This document shows, one piece after another, positions 1 through 8,182 of a DNA stretch of 64,000 bases (its first letter is position 1; each line of letters begins with the position of its first letter). The notes below the pieces were generated by a model that did not search any database, was not told where the DNA came from, and saw only the letters and a program-made list of their open reading frames with translations. Origin of the DNA: Nocardioides seonyuensis (GTDB lineage: Bacteria > Actinomycetota > Actinomycetes > Propionibacteriales > Nocardioidaceae). The stretch is from the NCBI RefSeq assembly GCF_004683965.1, contig NZ_CP038436.1:2232001-2296000 (forward strand). The letters are read 5' to 3'. The translations under genes were made by a program, and so were the position numbers.

Positions 1-185
1 TCATAGCTGGGGCCGTGGCGCGCGGCATCGGGACCGACGCGGACCGCGACGCGATCCCGATGCGGAGGTTCGCGACACCCGAGGACATCGCCGGTGCCGT
101 CGAGTTCTTTGCCAGCGACCTGTCTGCCTACGTGACCGGACAGGTGCTGCCTGTCGACGGGGGCTCGGTCATCACTGCGTCCTGA
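1..185 (+). CDS. SDR-family oxidoreductase, C-terminal part only
   Basis: The reading frame is open from the window edge (codons in register with base 3) to TGA at 183-185. It encodes about 60 residues typical of the C-terminal end of classical short-chain dehydrogenases: an R-F-A-T-P-E-D-I-A segment, then a hydrophobic stretch with F-A-S-D, then T-G-Q-V-L-P-V-D-G-G, which is the usual last strand motif. The Rossmann and catalytic parts lie outside the window, so the substrate cannot be judged. It faces away from the next, oppositely transcribed SDR. Confidence 0.85.
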   Translation, partial: IAGAVARGIGTDADRDAIPMRRFATPEDIAGAVEFFASDLSAYVTGQVLPVDGGSVITAS

Positions 186-289
186 ACGCGTGCCGCCAGA
201 TGGTCGTAGCGCGGCGGGGGACGCAGCGCCAGCTCCCATCCTCGTCCGCCAGGGAATGCGCGAACCGGACGGGCGCCGGGCAGCTGACG

Positions 290-1051
290 TCAGGTGGTGG
301 GGAGGTGGACGGTCATCCCACCGTCCACAGCCAGCACTTGGCCCGTGATGAACGACGACCTCTCTGAGGCCAGGAAGTAGTAGGCATCCGCCAGTTCGTC
401 GGGTCGCCCGAACCGACGTAGGGGGGTGTTCACCTCGATCGCGTGGGCGCGCTCCTCGGGGAATCGCTCCATGGCCCGCGGCGTCGCCGTCACGCCCGGG
501 GCGACGCAGTTGCACCGGATCCCGCGTGGGCCGTACTGCGTGGCGACGTACCTGGTCAGTGACTCGACACCGGCTTTGGCGATCCCGTAGGACGCCCAAC
601 CCACATCAGCGGCGCGAGCCTGGGTCGAAGAGGTGTTGACGATTGCGCCTGCGCCTGCTGCAGACATGTGCGGCACCACACGAGCGATCAGGTGGTGGGT
701 CGACCGGAGGTTGACGTCGAGGCTCAGGTCCCACAGCTTGCGAGGCGTCTCCTCTATGAGTCCTTCGGTGCCCACGAAGATGCCGGCGATGTTGACGAGG
801 ACATCGATCCGTCCGTGCTCGGCGACGACGGTTTCGACCATCGTGTCGATGGCATCCTCGTCACGCAGATCGGTGGGGAAGGCGTGGCCCTCGAGTGCGT
901 CCGCAACCTCGGCAAGGGGCTCGTGGTCACGGTCGACCAGAGCGAGCACGGCACCGTCGGCAGCGAACCGGCGCGCCGTCGCCCCGCCGATGCCACCGGC
1001 TGCTCCTGTGATGATGACGACTTTTCCGGCGAAGTCCTGATCAGTACTCAT
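290..1051 (-). CDS. SDR-family NAD(P)-dependent oxidoreductase
   Basis: A 253-residue classical short-chain dehydrogenase. The N-terminus has the TGAAGGIGGA nucleotide-binding glycine motif, followed by NIAG, an STSS-type catalytic serine region, YGIAK (Tyr-x3-Lys) and a C-terminal TGQVLAVDGG. I chose the ATG at 1051 because the protein then begins just before the Rossmann strand; an in-frame start at 1120 would add 23 unconserved residues. It is probably an acyl-CoA or alcohol dehydrogenase, but the substrate is not evident. It is the last gene of a leftward group with the NTF2-like and HIBADH-like genes, and a 16-bp palindrome lies upstream. Confidence 0.85.
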   Translation of the reverse strand: MSTDQDFAGKVVIITGAAGGIGGATARRFAADGAVLALVDRDHEPLAEVADALEGHAFPTDLRDEDAIDTMVETVVAEHGRIDVLVNIAGIFVGTEGLIEETPRKLWDLSLDVNLRSTHHLIARVVPHMSAAGAGAIVNTSSTQARAADVGWASYGIAKAGVESLTRYVATQYGPRGIRCNCVAPGVTATPRAMERFPEERAHAIEVNTPLRRFGRPDELADAYYFLASERSSFITGQVLAVDGGMTVHLPTT

Positions 1052-1116
1052 GAACGCAACGTACGGGTCGCCATAGGTTGGGGCGAGACGTCGCGGGCTG
1101 GAGACTGTGGAGACGC

Positions 1117-1132
1117 ACATCTGAGCAGATGT
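1117..1132. promoter_or_regulatory. 16-bp palindrome, possible operator
   Basis: ACATCTG-AG-CAGATGT is a perfect inverted repeat with a 2-bp centre, 66 bp upstream of the SDR start at 1051. The half-site CAGATGT occurs again at 1177-1183. Position and symmetry fit a regulator-binding site, but no regulator is encoded next to it and there is no direct evidence. Confidence 0.35.
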
Positions 1133-1192
1133 CGGGACCAGAGACCAAGGACGATCGCCGGCTGCTCGGGCTAGACCAGATGTCAGCTCGAT

Positions 1193-1561
1193 CTACATGG
1201 TCGTGGCGTGGTGCAGGACGCAGCGCCAGTCCCCGTCCTCTTCCACGAGGGCATGGGTCAAGCGGACGCGGGTGCCTGCATGGCCCGTCCAGCGGAACGT
1301 GAGCATCGACGCGCACGTGACGGTCCCCGGTGTCGGCGCCTCGCTCGCGAGAACCTCGAAGTCCACGTGCGGCTCGTGCAGACTGGGGAGGTCGGTGAAG
1401 TAGCTGCGGACGCCTTCCATTCCGCGTTTGAGGTCTGGCGCCGAGCCGAAGAACAGGGCTGCGTCCGTGTACAGGTCCACGAGGGCGTCGCTGTCGCCTG
1501 AGCAGAAGGAGTCAGTCCAGCGGAGGAGGAACTCGGTCGCGACAGTGCCGGGATCACTCAT
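1193..1561 (-). CDS. NTF2-like (SnoaL/DUF4440-type) small protein
   Basis: A 122-residue protein of the cone-shaped NTF2-like fold. The N-terminal helix (ATEFLLRWTDSFCSGD), the LVDLYTDAALFFGS segment and the closing strands that end in DWRCVLHHATTM are typical of SnoaL/CaMKII-association-domain relatives. Members act as isomerases, hydratases or dehydratases, or simply bind a ligand. The start overlaps the stop of the upstream HIBADH-like gene by 4 bp, so the two are probably translationally coupled. No catalytic residue can be assigned with confidence and the role is unknown. Confidence 0.75.
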   Translation of the reverse strand: MSDPGTVATEFLLRWTDSFCSGDSDALVDLYTDAALFFGSAPDLKRGMEGVRSYFTDLPSLHEPHVDFEVLASEAPTPGTVTCASMLTFRWTGHAGTRVRLTHALVEEDGDWRCVLHHATTM

Positions 1562-2445
1562 CGCTGGGTGGCTTGGGCGTTGTGCAGAGTCCGGTAGAGG
1601 CCCTCCAGCATGCCGGACACGGGCGCTGCGGAGCCGCTGACCCGTGCCACGTCGACCGCGGCGCCGAGGTCCTTCAAGAGGATGTCGACGCGTCCGCCGG
1701 CTGGACCGTCCTCGTAGCCGAGCAGCAGCCCTCGCAGGGCGTTGATGATCCCGGTGATGTTGGTGCTCTCGCCAGCAGACCGGCCCCGGCTGTACTCGCG
1801 CAGCATCGCGGAGTCGGCAAGACCGCTCCCCATGGCCGGCAGCAGTGCGTCGGCGTCCAGCCCGAATGCGCGTCCGGTGGCAGCTGCCTCGGCCAAGGCG
1901 GCCATGGTGGCGAAGTTGACCATCTGGTTGCAGAGCTTGGCCACTTGCCCTGAGCCGAGTGGCCCCAGGTGGCTGATGCGGCTGCTGAACGCCTCGAGTG
2001 CGGGTCGCGCCAGAGCGACGTGGTCGTCCTGCCCGCCGACGAACACGGCGAGCGTGCCTTGTTCAGCTCCCCGCGGCCCACCAGACACAGGCGCGTCCAC
2101 GAAGCCGATGTCTTCGGCGGCCAACCGGTGCCCCAGGGAACGAGTGACTTCAGGGTGCATGGTCGAGCTGTCGACAACCACCCGCGGGCGTTTCACCGAC
2201 TGGGTGATCCCGGTGGAACCGAGCAGGACATCCTCCAGCCCGGCCGCGGTGTCGATGCACAGCAGCACCACCTCGCTGCGCTCGGCCACTGCCGCCGCCG
2301 AGTCGGCAACGACCGCGCCGGCGTCCCGAAACGGTGCCGCCTTCGCATTCGTGCGGTTCCAGACGGTCAGCTCATGCCCGGCGCCGAGCACCCGCATCGC
2401 CATGGGCGCACCGATCTCTCCCAACCCGATGTATCCGATTCGCAT
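1558..2445 (-). CDS. NAD(P)-dependent beta-hydroxyacid dehydrogenase (HIBADH family)
   Basis: A 295-residue protein of the 3-hydroxyisobutyrate dehydrogenase / tartronate semialdehyde reductase / 6PGDH-like family. It begins with RIGYIGLGEIGAPMAMRVL, which carries the GxGxxG cofactor motif. A DAPVSGGPRGAEQGTLAVFVGG segment holds the substrate-binding signature, and QVAKLCNQM carries the catalytic Lys-x3-Asn. Family enzymes oxidise beta-hydroxy acids. It is the first gene of the leftward group with NTF2-like and SDR genes. An imine-reductase-type activity is also possible in this superfamily. Confidence 0.85.
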   Translation of the reverse strand: MRIGYIGLGEIGAPMAMRVLGAGHELTVWNRTNAKAAPFRDAGAVVADSAAAVAERSEVVLLCIDTAAGLEDVLLGSTGITQSVKRPRVVVDSSTMHPEVTRSLGHRLAAEDIGFVDAPVSGGPRGAEQGTLAVFVGGQDDHVALARPALEAFSSRISHLGPLGSGQVAKLCNQMVNFATMAALAEAAATGRAFGLDADALLPAMGSGLADSAMLREYSRGRSAGESTNITGIINALRGLLLGYEDGPAGGRVDILLKDLGAAVDVARVSGSAAPVSGMLEGLYRTLHNAQATQR

Positions 2446-2674
2446 GAGCGGACCCTAGGAAGAGCGTCACGACCCCACAACCCGTGGAACCTGCCGGCGC
2501 TGGATCGACCTCCATCGCCGTCCGCGACGGGAAGCCACGCTACTTGTGGAATCTCCAAAGTTTCGCGGTCGAAGTCTTCGTCGTCGCCGTAGCGCCAACG
2601 GTGATCGGACTCCTAGCGTCGAGAGTGTCGAACCAGCCCGACCTTGCGGGCGGTGGGCAACGAGGAGGCACAAG

Positions 2675-3283
2675 ATGTCGTTGACGGTGATGGATCCAAC
2701 ATGGCAGCCGAATGCGAGCGCTCAGCGCCAGCTGGCGCCGCGCCCGCAGCGGACCGTGGGGTTGCGGCTGGGGGTGCTGTGCAACGGGCTGGGCAACTCG
2801 ACGGTCTTCTTCGACGAGCTCGTCGTACAACTCATGGAGCGCGGGAGGTTCGACTCCTACGTCAAGGTGGTCAAGGACAGCAAGTCGGTTCCCCCCACGG
2901 ACGAGCAGTGGCAGCAGATCCGGACCGCGGACGTCGTCGTGACCGGATTCGGCGGATGCGGCAGCTGCAGCACCCGCTCGGTTCGTGACGCTCTCGAGCT
3001 GGAGTGGTCTGGTATCCCGGCCGTGTACGTGGGCCACCAGGCACTCCAGCCCGCCGTTGCCGCGATCTCCGAGATCAGCGGCCACGCGGACTATCCCCAG
3101 GTCTTGGGTGACCTCAATCCTCCGGTCGCCGCGTGGGAGGACGAAGCGGCACGCGAGCTTGCGCGCCACCTCGCCCCAGCTGTCTTCCGCCGGATCTTCG
3201 ACGAGTCCGTGCTCGAGGACATGGCCTTGGGTCTCCGGGTCGACCGTGAGCCCGTGCGTACGACGAGCGGAGCGGCGTCATGA
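2675..3283 (+). CDS. UGSC-family protein, cysteine form
   Basis: A 202-residue protein with the motif TGFGGCGSCSTRS; C95-G-S-C98 is the cysteine version of the Sec-Gly-Ser-Cys motif that gives the UGSC family its name. The first position is a TGC codon, so this is not a selenoprotein. The motif follows a hydrophobic strand (ADVVVTGFGG), a thiol/redox-like arrangement. The chosen ATG has a strong GAGGAGG ribosome site 6 nt upstream; an upstream in-frame ATG at 2546 would add 43 arginine-rich, unconserved residues. The gene overlaps the next one by 4 bp (ATGA). The biochemical function of the family is not established. Confidence 0.8.
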   Translation: MSLTVMDPTWQPNASAQRQLAPRPQRTVGLRLGVLCNGLGNSTVFFDELVVQLMERGRFDSYVKVVKDSKSVPPTDEQWQQIRTADVVVTGFGGCGSCSTRSVRDALELEWSGIPAVYVGHQALQPAVAAISEISGHADYPQVLGDLNPPVAAWEDEAARELARHLAPAVFRRIFDESVLEDMALGLRVDREPVRTTSGAAS

Positions 3284-4317
3284 CCGCGACCCAGGAGCTG
3301 CTGCGCGGAGAGTCGCAGACATTCAGCACCCACGCTGATTTCCTCGCGGGCGCCTACGAACGAGGCTGGACCGACGGCCTCCCCGTGGTGGCACCGGACC
3401 CCGAGACAGTGATGCAGTTCCTCGACGCCGCCGGCCTCCGGCCCGACGAGGTGCTCGGATCGGTTCCCACGCGCGAGGTGACGGTCACGGCCGAAGCGGC
3501 GGCGACGAACGCGGTCATGGCAGGGTGCTTGCCGGAGTACTTCCCCGTGGTGGTGGCCGCGGTGCGCGCGCATCTCAGCCTGCTCGGCAACTCCCACTGC
3601 ACCACGGCAAGCCTCGCTGGCCCGTCGCACGCTCTCATCGTGAACGGACCGGTGCGGCACGAGCTCGGGATCGCGAGTGGCCAAGGTTGTCTGGGGCCCG
3701 GCTTCCGGGCCAACGCCACGATCGGACGCGCCCTCCGGTTGGTGATCCGCAACGTCTGCAAGTCGGTGCCGGGAGTCCTGGACCGGGCGATCTTCAGTAC
3801 GCCGGCCCGGTACTCCTTCTGCTTCGGCGAGGACGAGGAGATGGGGGCTCCCTGGACTCCCATGCACCAGCAGCTGGGCTTCACCTCCGAGGACAGCACC
3901 GTCACCATGTTCAGTGCCTGGGGCACCCTCGAGAGCAACAGCGTCGCGCGCAGCGCCGAGGGGATCCTGGACGACCTCGTCGCGGACCTTCGCTGGAAGG
4001 GCTTCTGGAAGGGGCTCGGCGACACCGCGGACGACGTGTTCCTCGGAGACGAGCTCGCCTTCATCGTCGTGGTGGGTCCGGAGCACCGGCAGGTGTTCCA
4101 CGAGCACGGCTGGTCCAAGGAGATGATCCAGGAGTACACCTTCGACCGCATCACGGCCCCGACGACAGGCCCTCGCGATCGGGCGTGCGCCATCTCCGCA
4201 CCCGAGCGAATGCTCGTCACGACCGCAGGTGGCACGGGGATTCCCGAGACCCAGGTCCTGCTCCCGCACCTCGGCGCCCCTGTCACCACGCTGATCCCGA
4301 AGGGAGTGGCTCGATGA
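3280..4317 (+). CDS. Conserved partner protein of the UGSC module, function unknown
   Basis: A 345-residue soluble protein without a signal peptide. Visible features are an ERGWTDGLPVVAPD segment near residues 27-40, cysteines at 83, 107, 137 and 160, and a conserved-looking glycine-rich region around residues 130-142. I recall similar proteins beside UGSC-family genes but cannot name a catalytic family. Its start overlaps the UGSC stop and its stop overlaps the next start (both ATGA), so the three products are likely made in step and may form one complex. No cofactor motif was found. Confidence 0.7.
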   Translation: MTATQELLRGESQTFSTHADFLAGAYERGWTDGLPVVAPDPETVMQFLDAAGLRPDEVLGSVPTREVTVTAEAAATNAVMAGCLPEYFPVVVAAVRAHLSLLGNSHCTTASLAGPSHALIVNGPVRHELGIASGQGCLGPGFRANATIGRALRLVIRNVCKSVPGVLDRAIFSTPARYSFCFGEDEEMGAPWTPMHQQLGFTSEDSTVTMFSAWGTLESNSVARSAEGILDDLVADLRWKGFWKGLGDTADDVFLGDELAFIVVVGPEHRQVFHEHGWSKEMIQEYTFDRITAPTTGPRDRACAISAPERMLVTTAGGTGIPETQVLLPHLGAPVTTLIPKGVAR

Positions 4318-4583
4318 CCACTGTCCACGAGGCTCTCAGCCGGCCCGTGATCGAAGTCATCGACGAGCTCGCCGGCATGATCTCCATCGACGGGGGACGA
4401 CTGGAGCTGCGCGAGGCCTCGCCCGATCGACTCCGCTTCGACCTCGTCCTGCAGGACGCGGAGTGTGCGGAGTGCGTGATGCCGCGCGCGTACCTCGAGG
4501 GCATCCTCACCACTCGTCTCGCCCAGGTGAGCAGCTCTCCGCCCGAGGTTCAGATCTCGGATCCTCGTGAGCCCGCAGAGTGA
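4314..4583 (+). CDS. Small NifU-like CxxC protein
   Basis: An 89-residue protein resembling the NifU C-terminal domain: a helix (VIEVIDELAGMISIDGG), two strands, and a C51-A-E-C54 pair at the position where NifU/Nfu proteins bind an Fe-S cluster or act as a thiol scaffold. It is the third member of the UGSC unit and is translationally coupled to it (ATGA). It may deliver an Fe-S cluster or electrons to the UGSC protein; that is inference. The start is fixed by the overlap with the upstream stop. Confidence 0.7.
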   Translation: MTTVHEALSRPVIEVIDELAGMISIDGGRLELREASPDRLRFDLVLQDAECAECVMPRAYLEGILTTRLAQVSSSPPEVQISDPREPAE

Positions 4584-5130
4584 CGTGACCTCGTTGCTCG
4601 GGCCCGTCGTGACCAAGAAGGACCCTGGCACGACGAATGTCGCACCCGAAGACTTCGACGTCGTCAGCCTGCGCAACCGTCGTGCCGACAACAGGTGGGA
4701 CCGGACATCCGTGGGTGACGTGCTGGAGCGTGTCACGTCGAGTCGCTGATCTGCGGTGGCAAGGCTGTTTCGGACGGCGCCCTGCCCGACCGAGCCCTGA
4801 CGGAAGCGGCGATCCGCGAGGGCGACTGCCGTGTGGGCGCCGCCCCCGGAGTGGGTGGAGAAGCTCGGGTCGGTAATGCTCCACCGCGTCACGTACATCG
4901 TGAAGTCCGGCGGAGAGCACGTGTCGTCCATGCGCGTCGAGACCGCTCTGTCGATGCACCCCGTCGGACCCGGCTTCGCGGGACTACAGACCCCCAAGCG
5001 TGTCGGCTGCGTCGAGTCCTTCCCCGTGACGGTGGGGCGACAACGTGCGGCAGCACGATCCGAGGACGTTGCTCCAACAGGTGTATCGATGCTTGGCCCG
5101 TACGGCCGCACAGCGCGCAAGACCCCTTGC
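4584..5130 (+). pseudogene. Decayed region starting with a truncated acyl-CoA ligase N-terminus
   Basis: A GTG at 4585 opens 54 residues that end at 4749. The segment LRNRRADNRWDRTSVGDVLE resembles the first 50 residues of class I adenylate-forming acyl-CoA ligases, but the adenylation domain is absent. The rest of the stretch has no ORF with family signatures; one frame near 4831-5080 reads like coding sequence without a family I can name. This is best read as a relic of a deleted ligase between the UGSC module and the operon at 5193. Confidence 0.45.
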
Positions 5131-5155
5131 CTAAACGGTCAGACCATTCTAATCT
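5127..5155 (+). promoter_or_regulatory. Promoter with embedded FadR-like operator upstream of the 5193 ligase
   Basis: A -35-like TTGCCT (5127-5132) and a -10-like TAATCT (5150-5155) are separated by 17 bp. The palindrome CGGTCAGACCA occupies 5136-5146 inside the spacer, a repressor-type position. It matches the TGGTC-N-GACCA element found before five other units in this window in ten of eleven positions. Confidence 0.65.
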
Positions 5156-5192
5156 CAGATCCAAGAGGTAAGTGTCGCTGAAAGGGCCACCC

Positions 5193-6851
5193 ATGAGCGC
5201 TGTGCTGAAGACGATCCAGGATCGCTACACGGAGGAGCAGATCGCCTCCTTCTACGACGAAGGGTTCTGGAAGTCGTCCAGTCTCAACGCAGTGGTCCAG
5301 TCCCACGCGCTCGAGCGGCCCGACGCACCGTTCATCTTCGACAGCACGACGTCATACACGTACGGCGAGATGGCGGAGGGGGCTGTGCGCCTGGCAGCTG
5401 GCCTGAAGCGGACGGGGCTGGAGCGCGGAGACCGAATCGCGGTCCAGCTGCCCAACTGGACGGAGTTCGCGCTGGTCGTCGCAGCAGCTTCGCGCATCGG
5501 CGTGATCGTCGTTCCGATCATGCCCATCTACCGCGACGCCGAGGTCAGCTACGTGATCTCCCACTCCGGGGCCGTGATGGCTGTGACTTGCGGCGAGTTC
5601 CGCGGCTTCGACTACGTGGCGATGTTCGATCGTCTTCGCCCCGAGTGCCCCGAGCTGGGCCAGGTCTTCGTGGCCCGCGCCGACGCGGGCCTCGCCCCGG
5701 CACTCGGCAAGCCCCTCGACGGGCTCCGGGTCGAGGGCGACCTCACCGATCTCGAGGCGGAGATCGGACCGGACAGCTCGCCCGACGATGCCTTCCTGAT
5801 CGTGTACACCTCGGGCACCACGTCGCGACCGAAGGGTTGCTTCCACACGTTCAACACCGTACGGGCGAGCGCCGAGGCCATCGCGCACAGCCTCGACTAC
5901 GGTCCGAGTGACGTGCAGTTCGGCCCCTCGCCGGTGGGCCACGGCACGGGGCTGATCACCAGCTTCGCTCTTCCGCTGGTGACCGGCGCGTCGTCGTACC
6001 TGATGGAGGTGTGGGAGCCCGAGGAGGCTTTGCGTCGAATCCAGCAGTACGGCTGCACCACGGCGGTAACGGCAACGGCCTTCCTCCAGATGCTCATGAC
6101 GGCCTTCGACCCTGCTAAGCACGACGCGAGCTCGCTGCGCCGATGGGTCTGCGCGGGCGCGCCCATTCCCAGCGTGGTGGTCGAAAAATCTCGCCAGATC
6201 TTCTCGGGGTGCCAGACCCTCAGCCTCTACGGGCGCACGGAGAACTACCTGACGACGATGTGCACCGTGCGCGACGAGCCCGAGCGTTCGGTGAACTCAG
6301 ACGGCTCAGCTCTCCGGGGTGCCGAGGTGAAGATCGTCGACGAGCGAGGGCAGGAAGTGCCGCGCGGCGAGGAGGGCGACATCGCCTACCGCGGCCCCAG
6401 CCACATGATCGAGTACTTCCGGGACGACGTCGAGACCAAGGCATTGTTCACGCCTGACGGCTTCTCCAAGTCTGGTGACCTCGGCCGGATGGACGAGGAC
6501 GGTTACGTCCGAGTGACCGGCAGGCTCAAGGACATCGTGATCCGGGGCGGGATGAACATCAGCGCGCGCGAGATCGAGGAGCACCTCCTGCGCATGCCCG
6601 GGGTCAGCAACGTCGCGGTGGTCGGAATGCCGGACGAGCGCCTGGGGGAGAAGGTGTGTGCATACATCGTTTCCGAAGACCCCGACAACCCGCCCACGTT
6701 GGAGGAGGTGATCGCCCACCTCAAGGAGCACAAGGTCGCCACCCAGAAGCTGCCGGAGCGGCTCGAGGTCGTCTCGGAGTTCCCTGTGACGGCCACTGGC
6801 AAGATCCAGAAGCACGTGCTGCGGGCCGACATCGCGGAGAAGGTCTCATGA
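5193..6851 (+). CDS. Acyl-CoA ligase, cyclohexanecarboxylate-CoA ligase type (copy 1)
   Basis: A 552-residue class I adenylate-forming enzyme that would activate a carboxylic acid to its CoA thioester via an acyl-AMP. The ATP-binding loop YTSGTTSRPKG lies near residues 205-215. A YGRTEN motif, SGDLG and a GRLKDIVIRGG hinge follow, and the catalytic lysine is K537 in TGKIQK. It is clearly paralogous to the ligases at 40083 and 48974. ATG 5193 is preceded by AAAGGG with a 6-nt spacer; a GTG at 5172 is possible but sits only about 10 nt after the predicted transcription start. The stop overlaps the PucR gene (ATGA). The substrate is probably alicyclic or aryl acid; the family assignment is strong and the substrate weak. 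Confidence 0.9.
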   Translation: MSAVLKTIQDRYTEEQIASFYDEGFWKSSSLNAVVQSHALERPDAPFIFDSTTSYTYGEMAEGAVRLAAGLKRTGLERGDRIAVQLPNWTEFALVVAAASRIGVIVVPIMPIYRDAEVSYVISHSGAVMAVTCGEFRGFDYVAMFDRLRPECPELGQVFVARADAGLAPALGKPLDGLRVEGDLTDLEAEIGPDSSPDDAFLIVYTSGTTSRPKGCFHTFNTVRASAEAIAHSLDYGPSDVQFGPSPVGHGTGLITSFALPLVTGASSYLMEVWEPEEALRRIQQYGCTTAVTATAFLQMLMTAFDPAKHDASSLRRWVCAGAPIPSVVVEKSRQIFSGCQTLSLYGRTENYLTTMCTVRDEPERSVNSDGSALRGAEVKIVDERGQEVPRGEEGDIAYRGPSHMIEYFRDDVETKALFTPDGFSKSGDLGRMDEDGYVRVTGRLKDIVIRGGMNISAREIEEHLLRMPGVSNVAVVGMPDERLGEKVCAYIVSEDPDNPPTLEEVIAHLKEHKVATQKLPERLEVVSEFPVTATGKIQKHVLRADIAEKVS

Positions 6852-8182
6852 CGCAGGAGCAGAGCAACAGGAACGACTCGACCGCCCTCGAGGCGCACAT
6901 CGGAGAGTTGAACCGGTGGCTGACGCTCGAGATGCAGCTGTCCGCCGTCGCCGCCCACGGAGGGGGCATCGCCGGACTGGTGCGCCACGCGTCCTCGTTG
7001 AGCCCCAACCCGCTCTGGGTGCTCGACTCCCGGCACCGCGTGGTCGCTCGGTCGTATCAGGCCCGAGGGTCGGACTTCCGTCAGCCCGAGCTCCATCGGC
7101 TGCTGGAGAGCAGGCCCACGAGCCTCGCGGCGACCGAACCGACCCTCGTGCCTGTCCAGCCAGCCCTGGGCATCGCGCGTCGCCACCTGCTGATCCCCGT
7201 GTCCCGGGACGACCACATGTTTGCGTGGCTGGTGGTCGCCGAGGTCTCCGCACGTTTCGGGCGTGAGGACGCCCGCTTTGCTGCGAGGCTGGCATTCCAC
7301 CTAGCCAGTGAGTACTCGGCGCAGCGTCGGGTTGCGCAGGCATCCTGGAATGCCCGCTCGACCCTGGCGCGTCAGCTCGTTCGCGGCACGACCAGCGTGG
7401 CGGACCTGATGGTCGCCGCCGACTACCTGGGCGTGCAGCCACGAGCTGACCGCGTCGTCGTCTACGTCTCCGAGGCGTCGGGCTCCGAACCCCATGACGA
7501 AGAGGCCTTGTCCGAGAGCGTCGCTGCTGAGCTGGGCGTCGAGGTGCTCCCCACCCGTGGCAGTGAGGGCGTGATCCTGCTCGTCGAGGTCCCGGAGGAG
7601 GCGCCAGGCGCCGCGTTCGTCCAGTCGGTCAAGCACGCAATGACCGCGGTCATGACGGAGCTCGGTGAGCCAGAGGTCGCGGTGGGCGTGTCGGGCGTCA
7701 GTCGCATGGGCGCGCTGGAACGCGCCTACCGAGAGACCCGGGAGGTGATCCATTGCATCGATCGGTTCTCCCGTCCGGGCTGCAAGGTGGTCTCTGTCAA
7801 CGACCTGGGTCCAGCCAGGCTCTTCGTGGCGAACAGTGACCTCGGCGCGGTTCGGCACTATGTCCAGGACGTGCTCGGTGCCCTCCTGACCGGGCTGCCG
7901 GGCACCCCCGATCTCCTTCGCACCCTGCAGTGCTTCTTCGACACCGGCCACAGCGTCCGTGAATCAGCTGCCCTGCTGGGCATCCACGAGAACACCGTGC
8001 GCCTCCGCCTGGCGAAGATCCACGAGCTCACCGGCCTGGATGTCGCATCGGACGCAAATGACCAGCTCAGCGCGCAGACCGCGCTCCTCGTGCTGCGGCT
8101 CGAGGGGCATCCTGCCATTCCCGCGTTCGGTGAGCACCAGCCGATGGTGCAGAAGGTGGCGGCGAAGAAGGACACTGCGTGA
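6848..8182 (+). CDS. PucR-family transcriptional regulator
   Basis: A 444-residue regulator. The C-terminal 60 residues carry the PucR-type helix-turn-helix (CFFDTGHSVRESAALLGIHENTV), preceded by the degenerate GGDEF-like domain common to CdaR/PucR proteins. The N-terminal part (about residues 45-150) looks like a GAF-type sensor. PucR proteins usually control neighbouring catabolic genes in response to a metabolite. It lies between the ligase and an MDR oxidoreductase, with 4-bp overlaps on both sides (ATGA, GTGA), so it is co-transcribed with them. Confidence 0.85.
   Translation: MTQEQSNRNDSTALEAHIGELNRWLTLEMQLSAVAAHGGGIAGLVRHASSLSPNPLWVLDSRHRVVARSYQARGSDFRQPELHRLLESRPTSLAATEPTLVPVQPALGIARRHLLIPVSRDDHMFAWLVVAEVSARFGREDARFAARLAFHLASEYSAQRRVAQASWNARSTLARQLVRGTTSVADLMVAADYLGVQPRADRVVVYVSEASGSEPHDEEALSESVAAELGVEVLPTRGSEGVILLVEVPEEAPGAAFVQSVKHAMTAVMTELGEPEVAVGVSGVSRMGALERAYRETREVIHCIDRFSRPGCKVVSVNDLGPARLFVANSDLGAVRHYVQDVLGALLTGLPGTPDLLRTLQCFFDTGHSVRESAALLGIHENTVRLRLAKIHELTGLDVASDANDQLSAQTALLVLRLEGHPAIPAFGEHQPMVQKVAAKKDTA

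Noticed and set aside
2957..2968. Possible selenocysteine in the UGSC motif
   Set aside because: The first residue of the C-G-S-C motif is encoded by TGC, not TGA, and no SECIS-like hairpin was noticed. It is the cysteine form.
3354..5120. Minus-strand open frame of 588 codons
   Set aside because: It is antisense to the UGSC partner gene and lacks family motifs; the plus-strand genes have ribosome sites and ATGA coupling.
4831..5181. Open frame of 116 codons as a gene
   Set aside because: It runs through the predicted promoter of the ligase, has no recognisable domain and no ribosome site. Treated as part of the decayed region.
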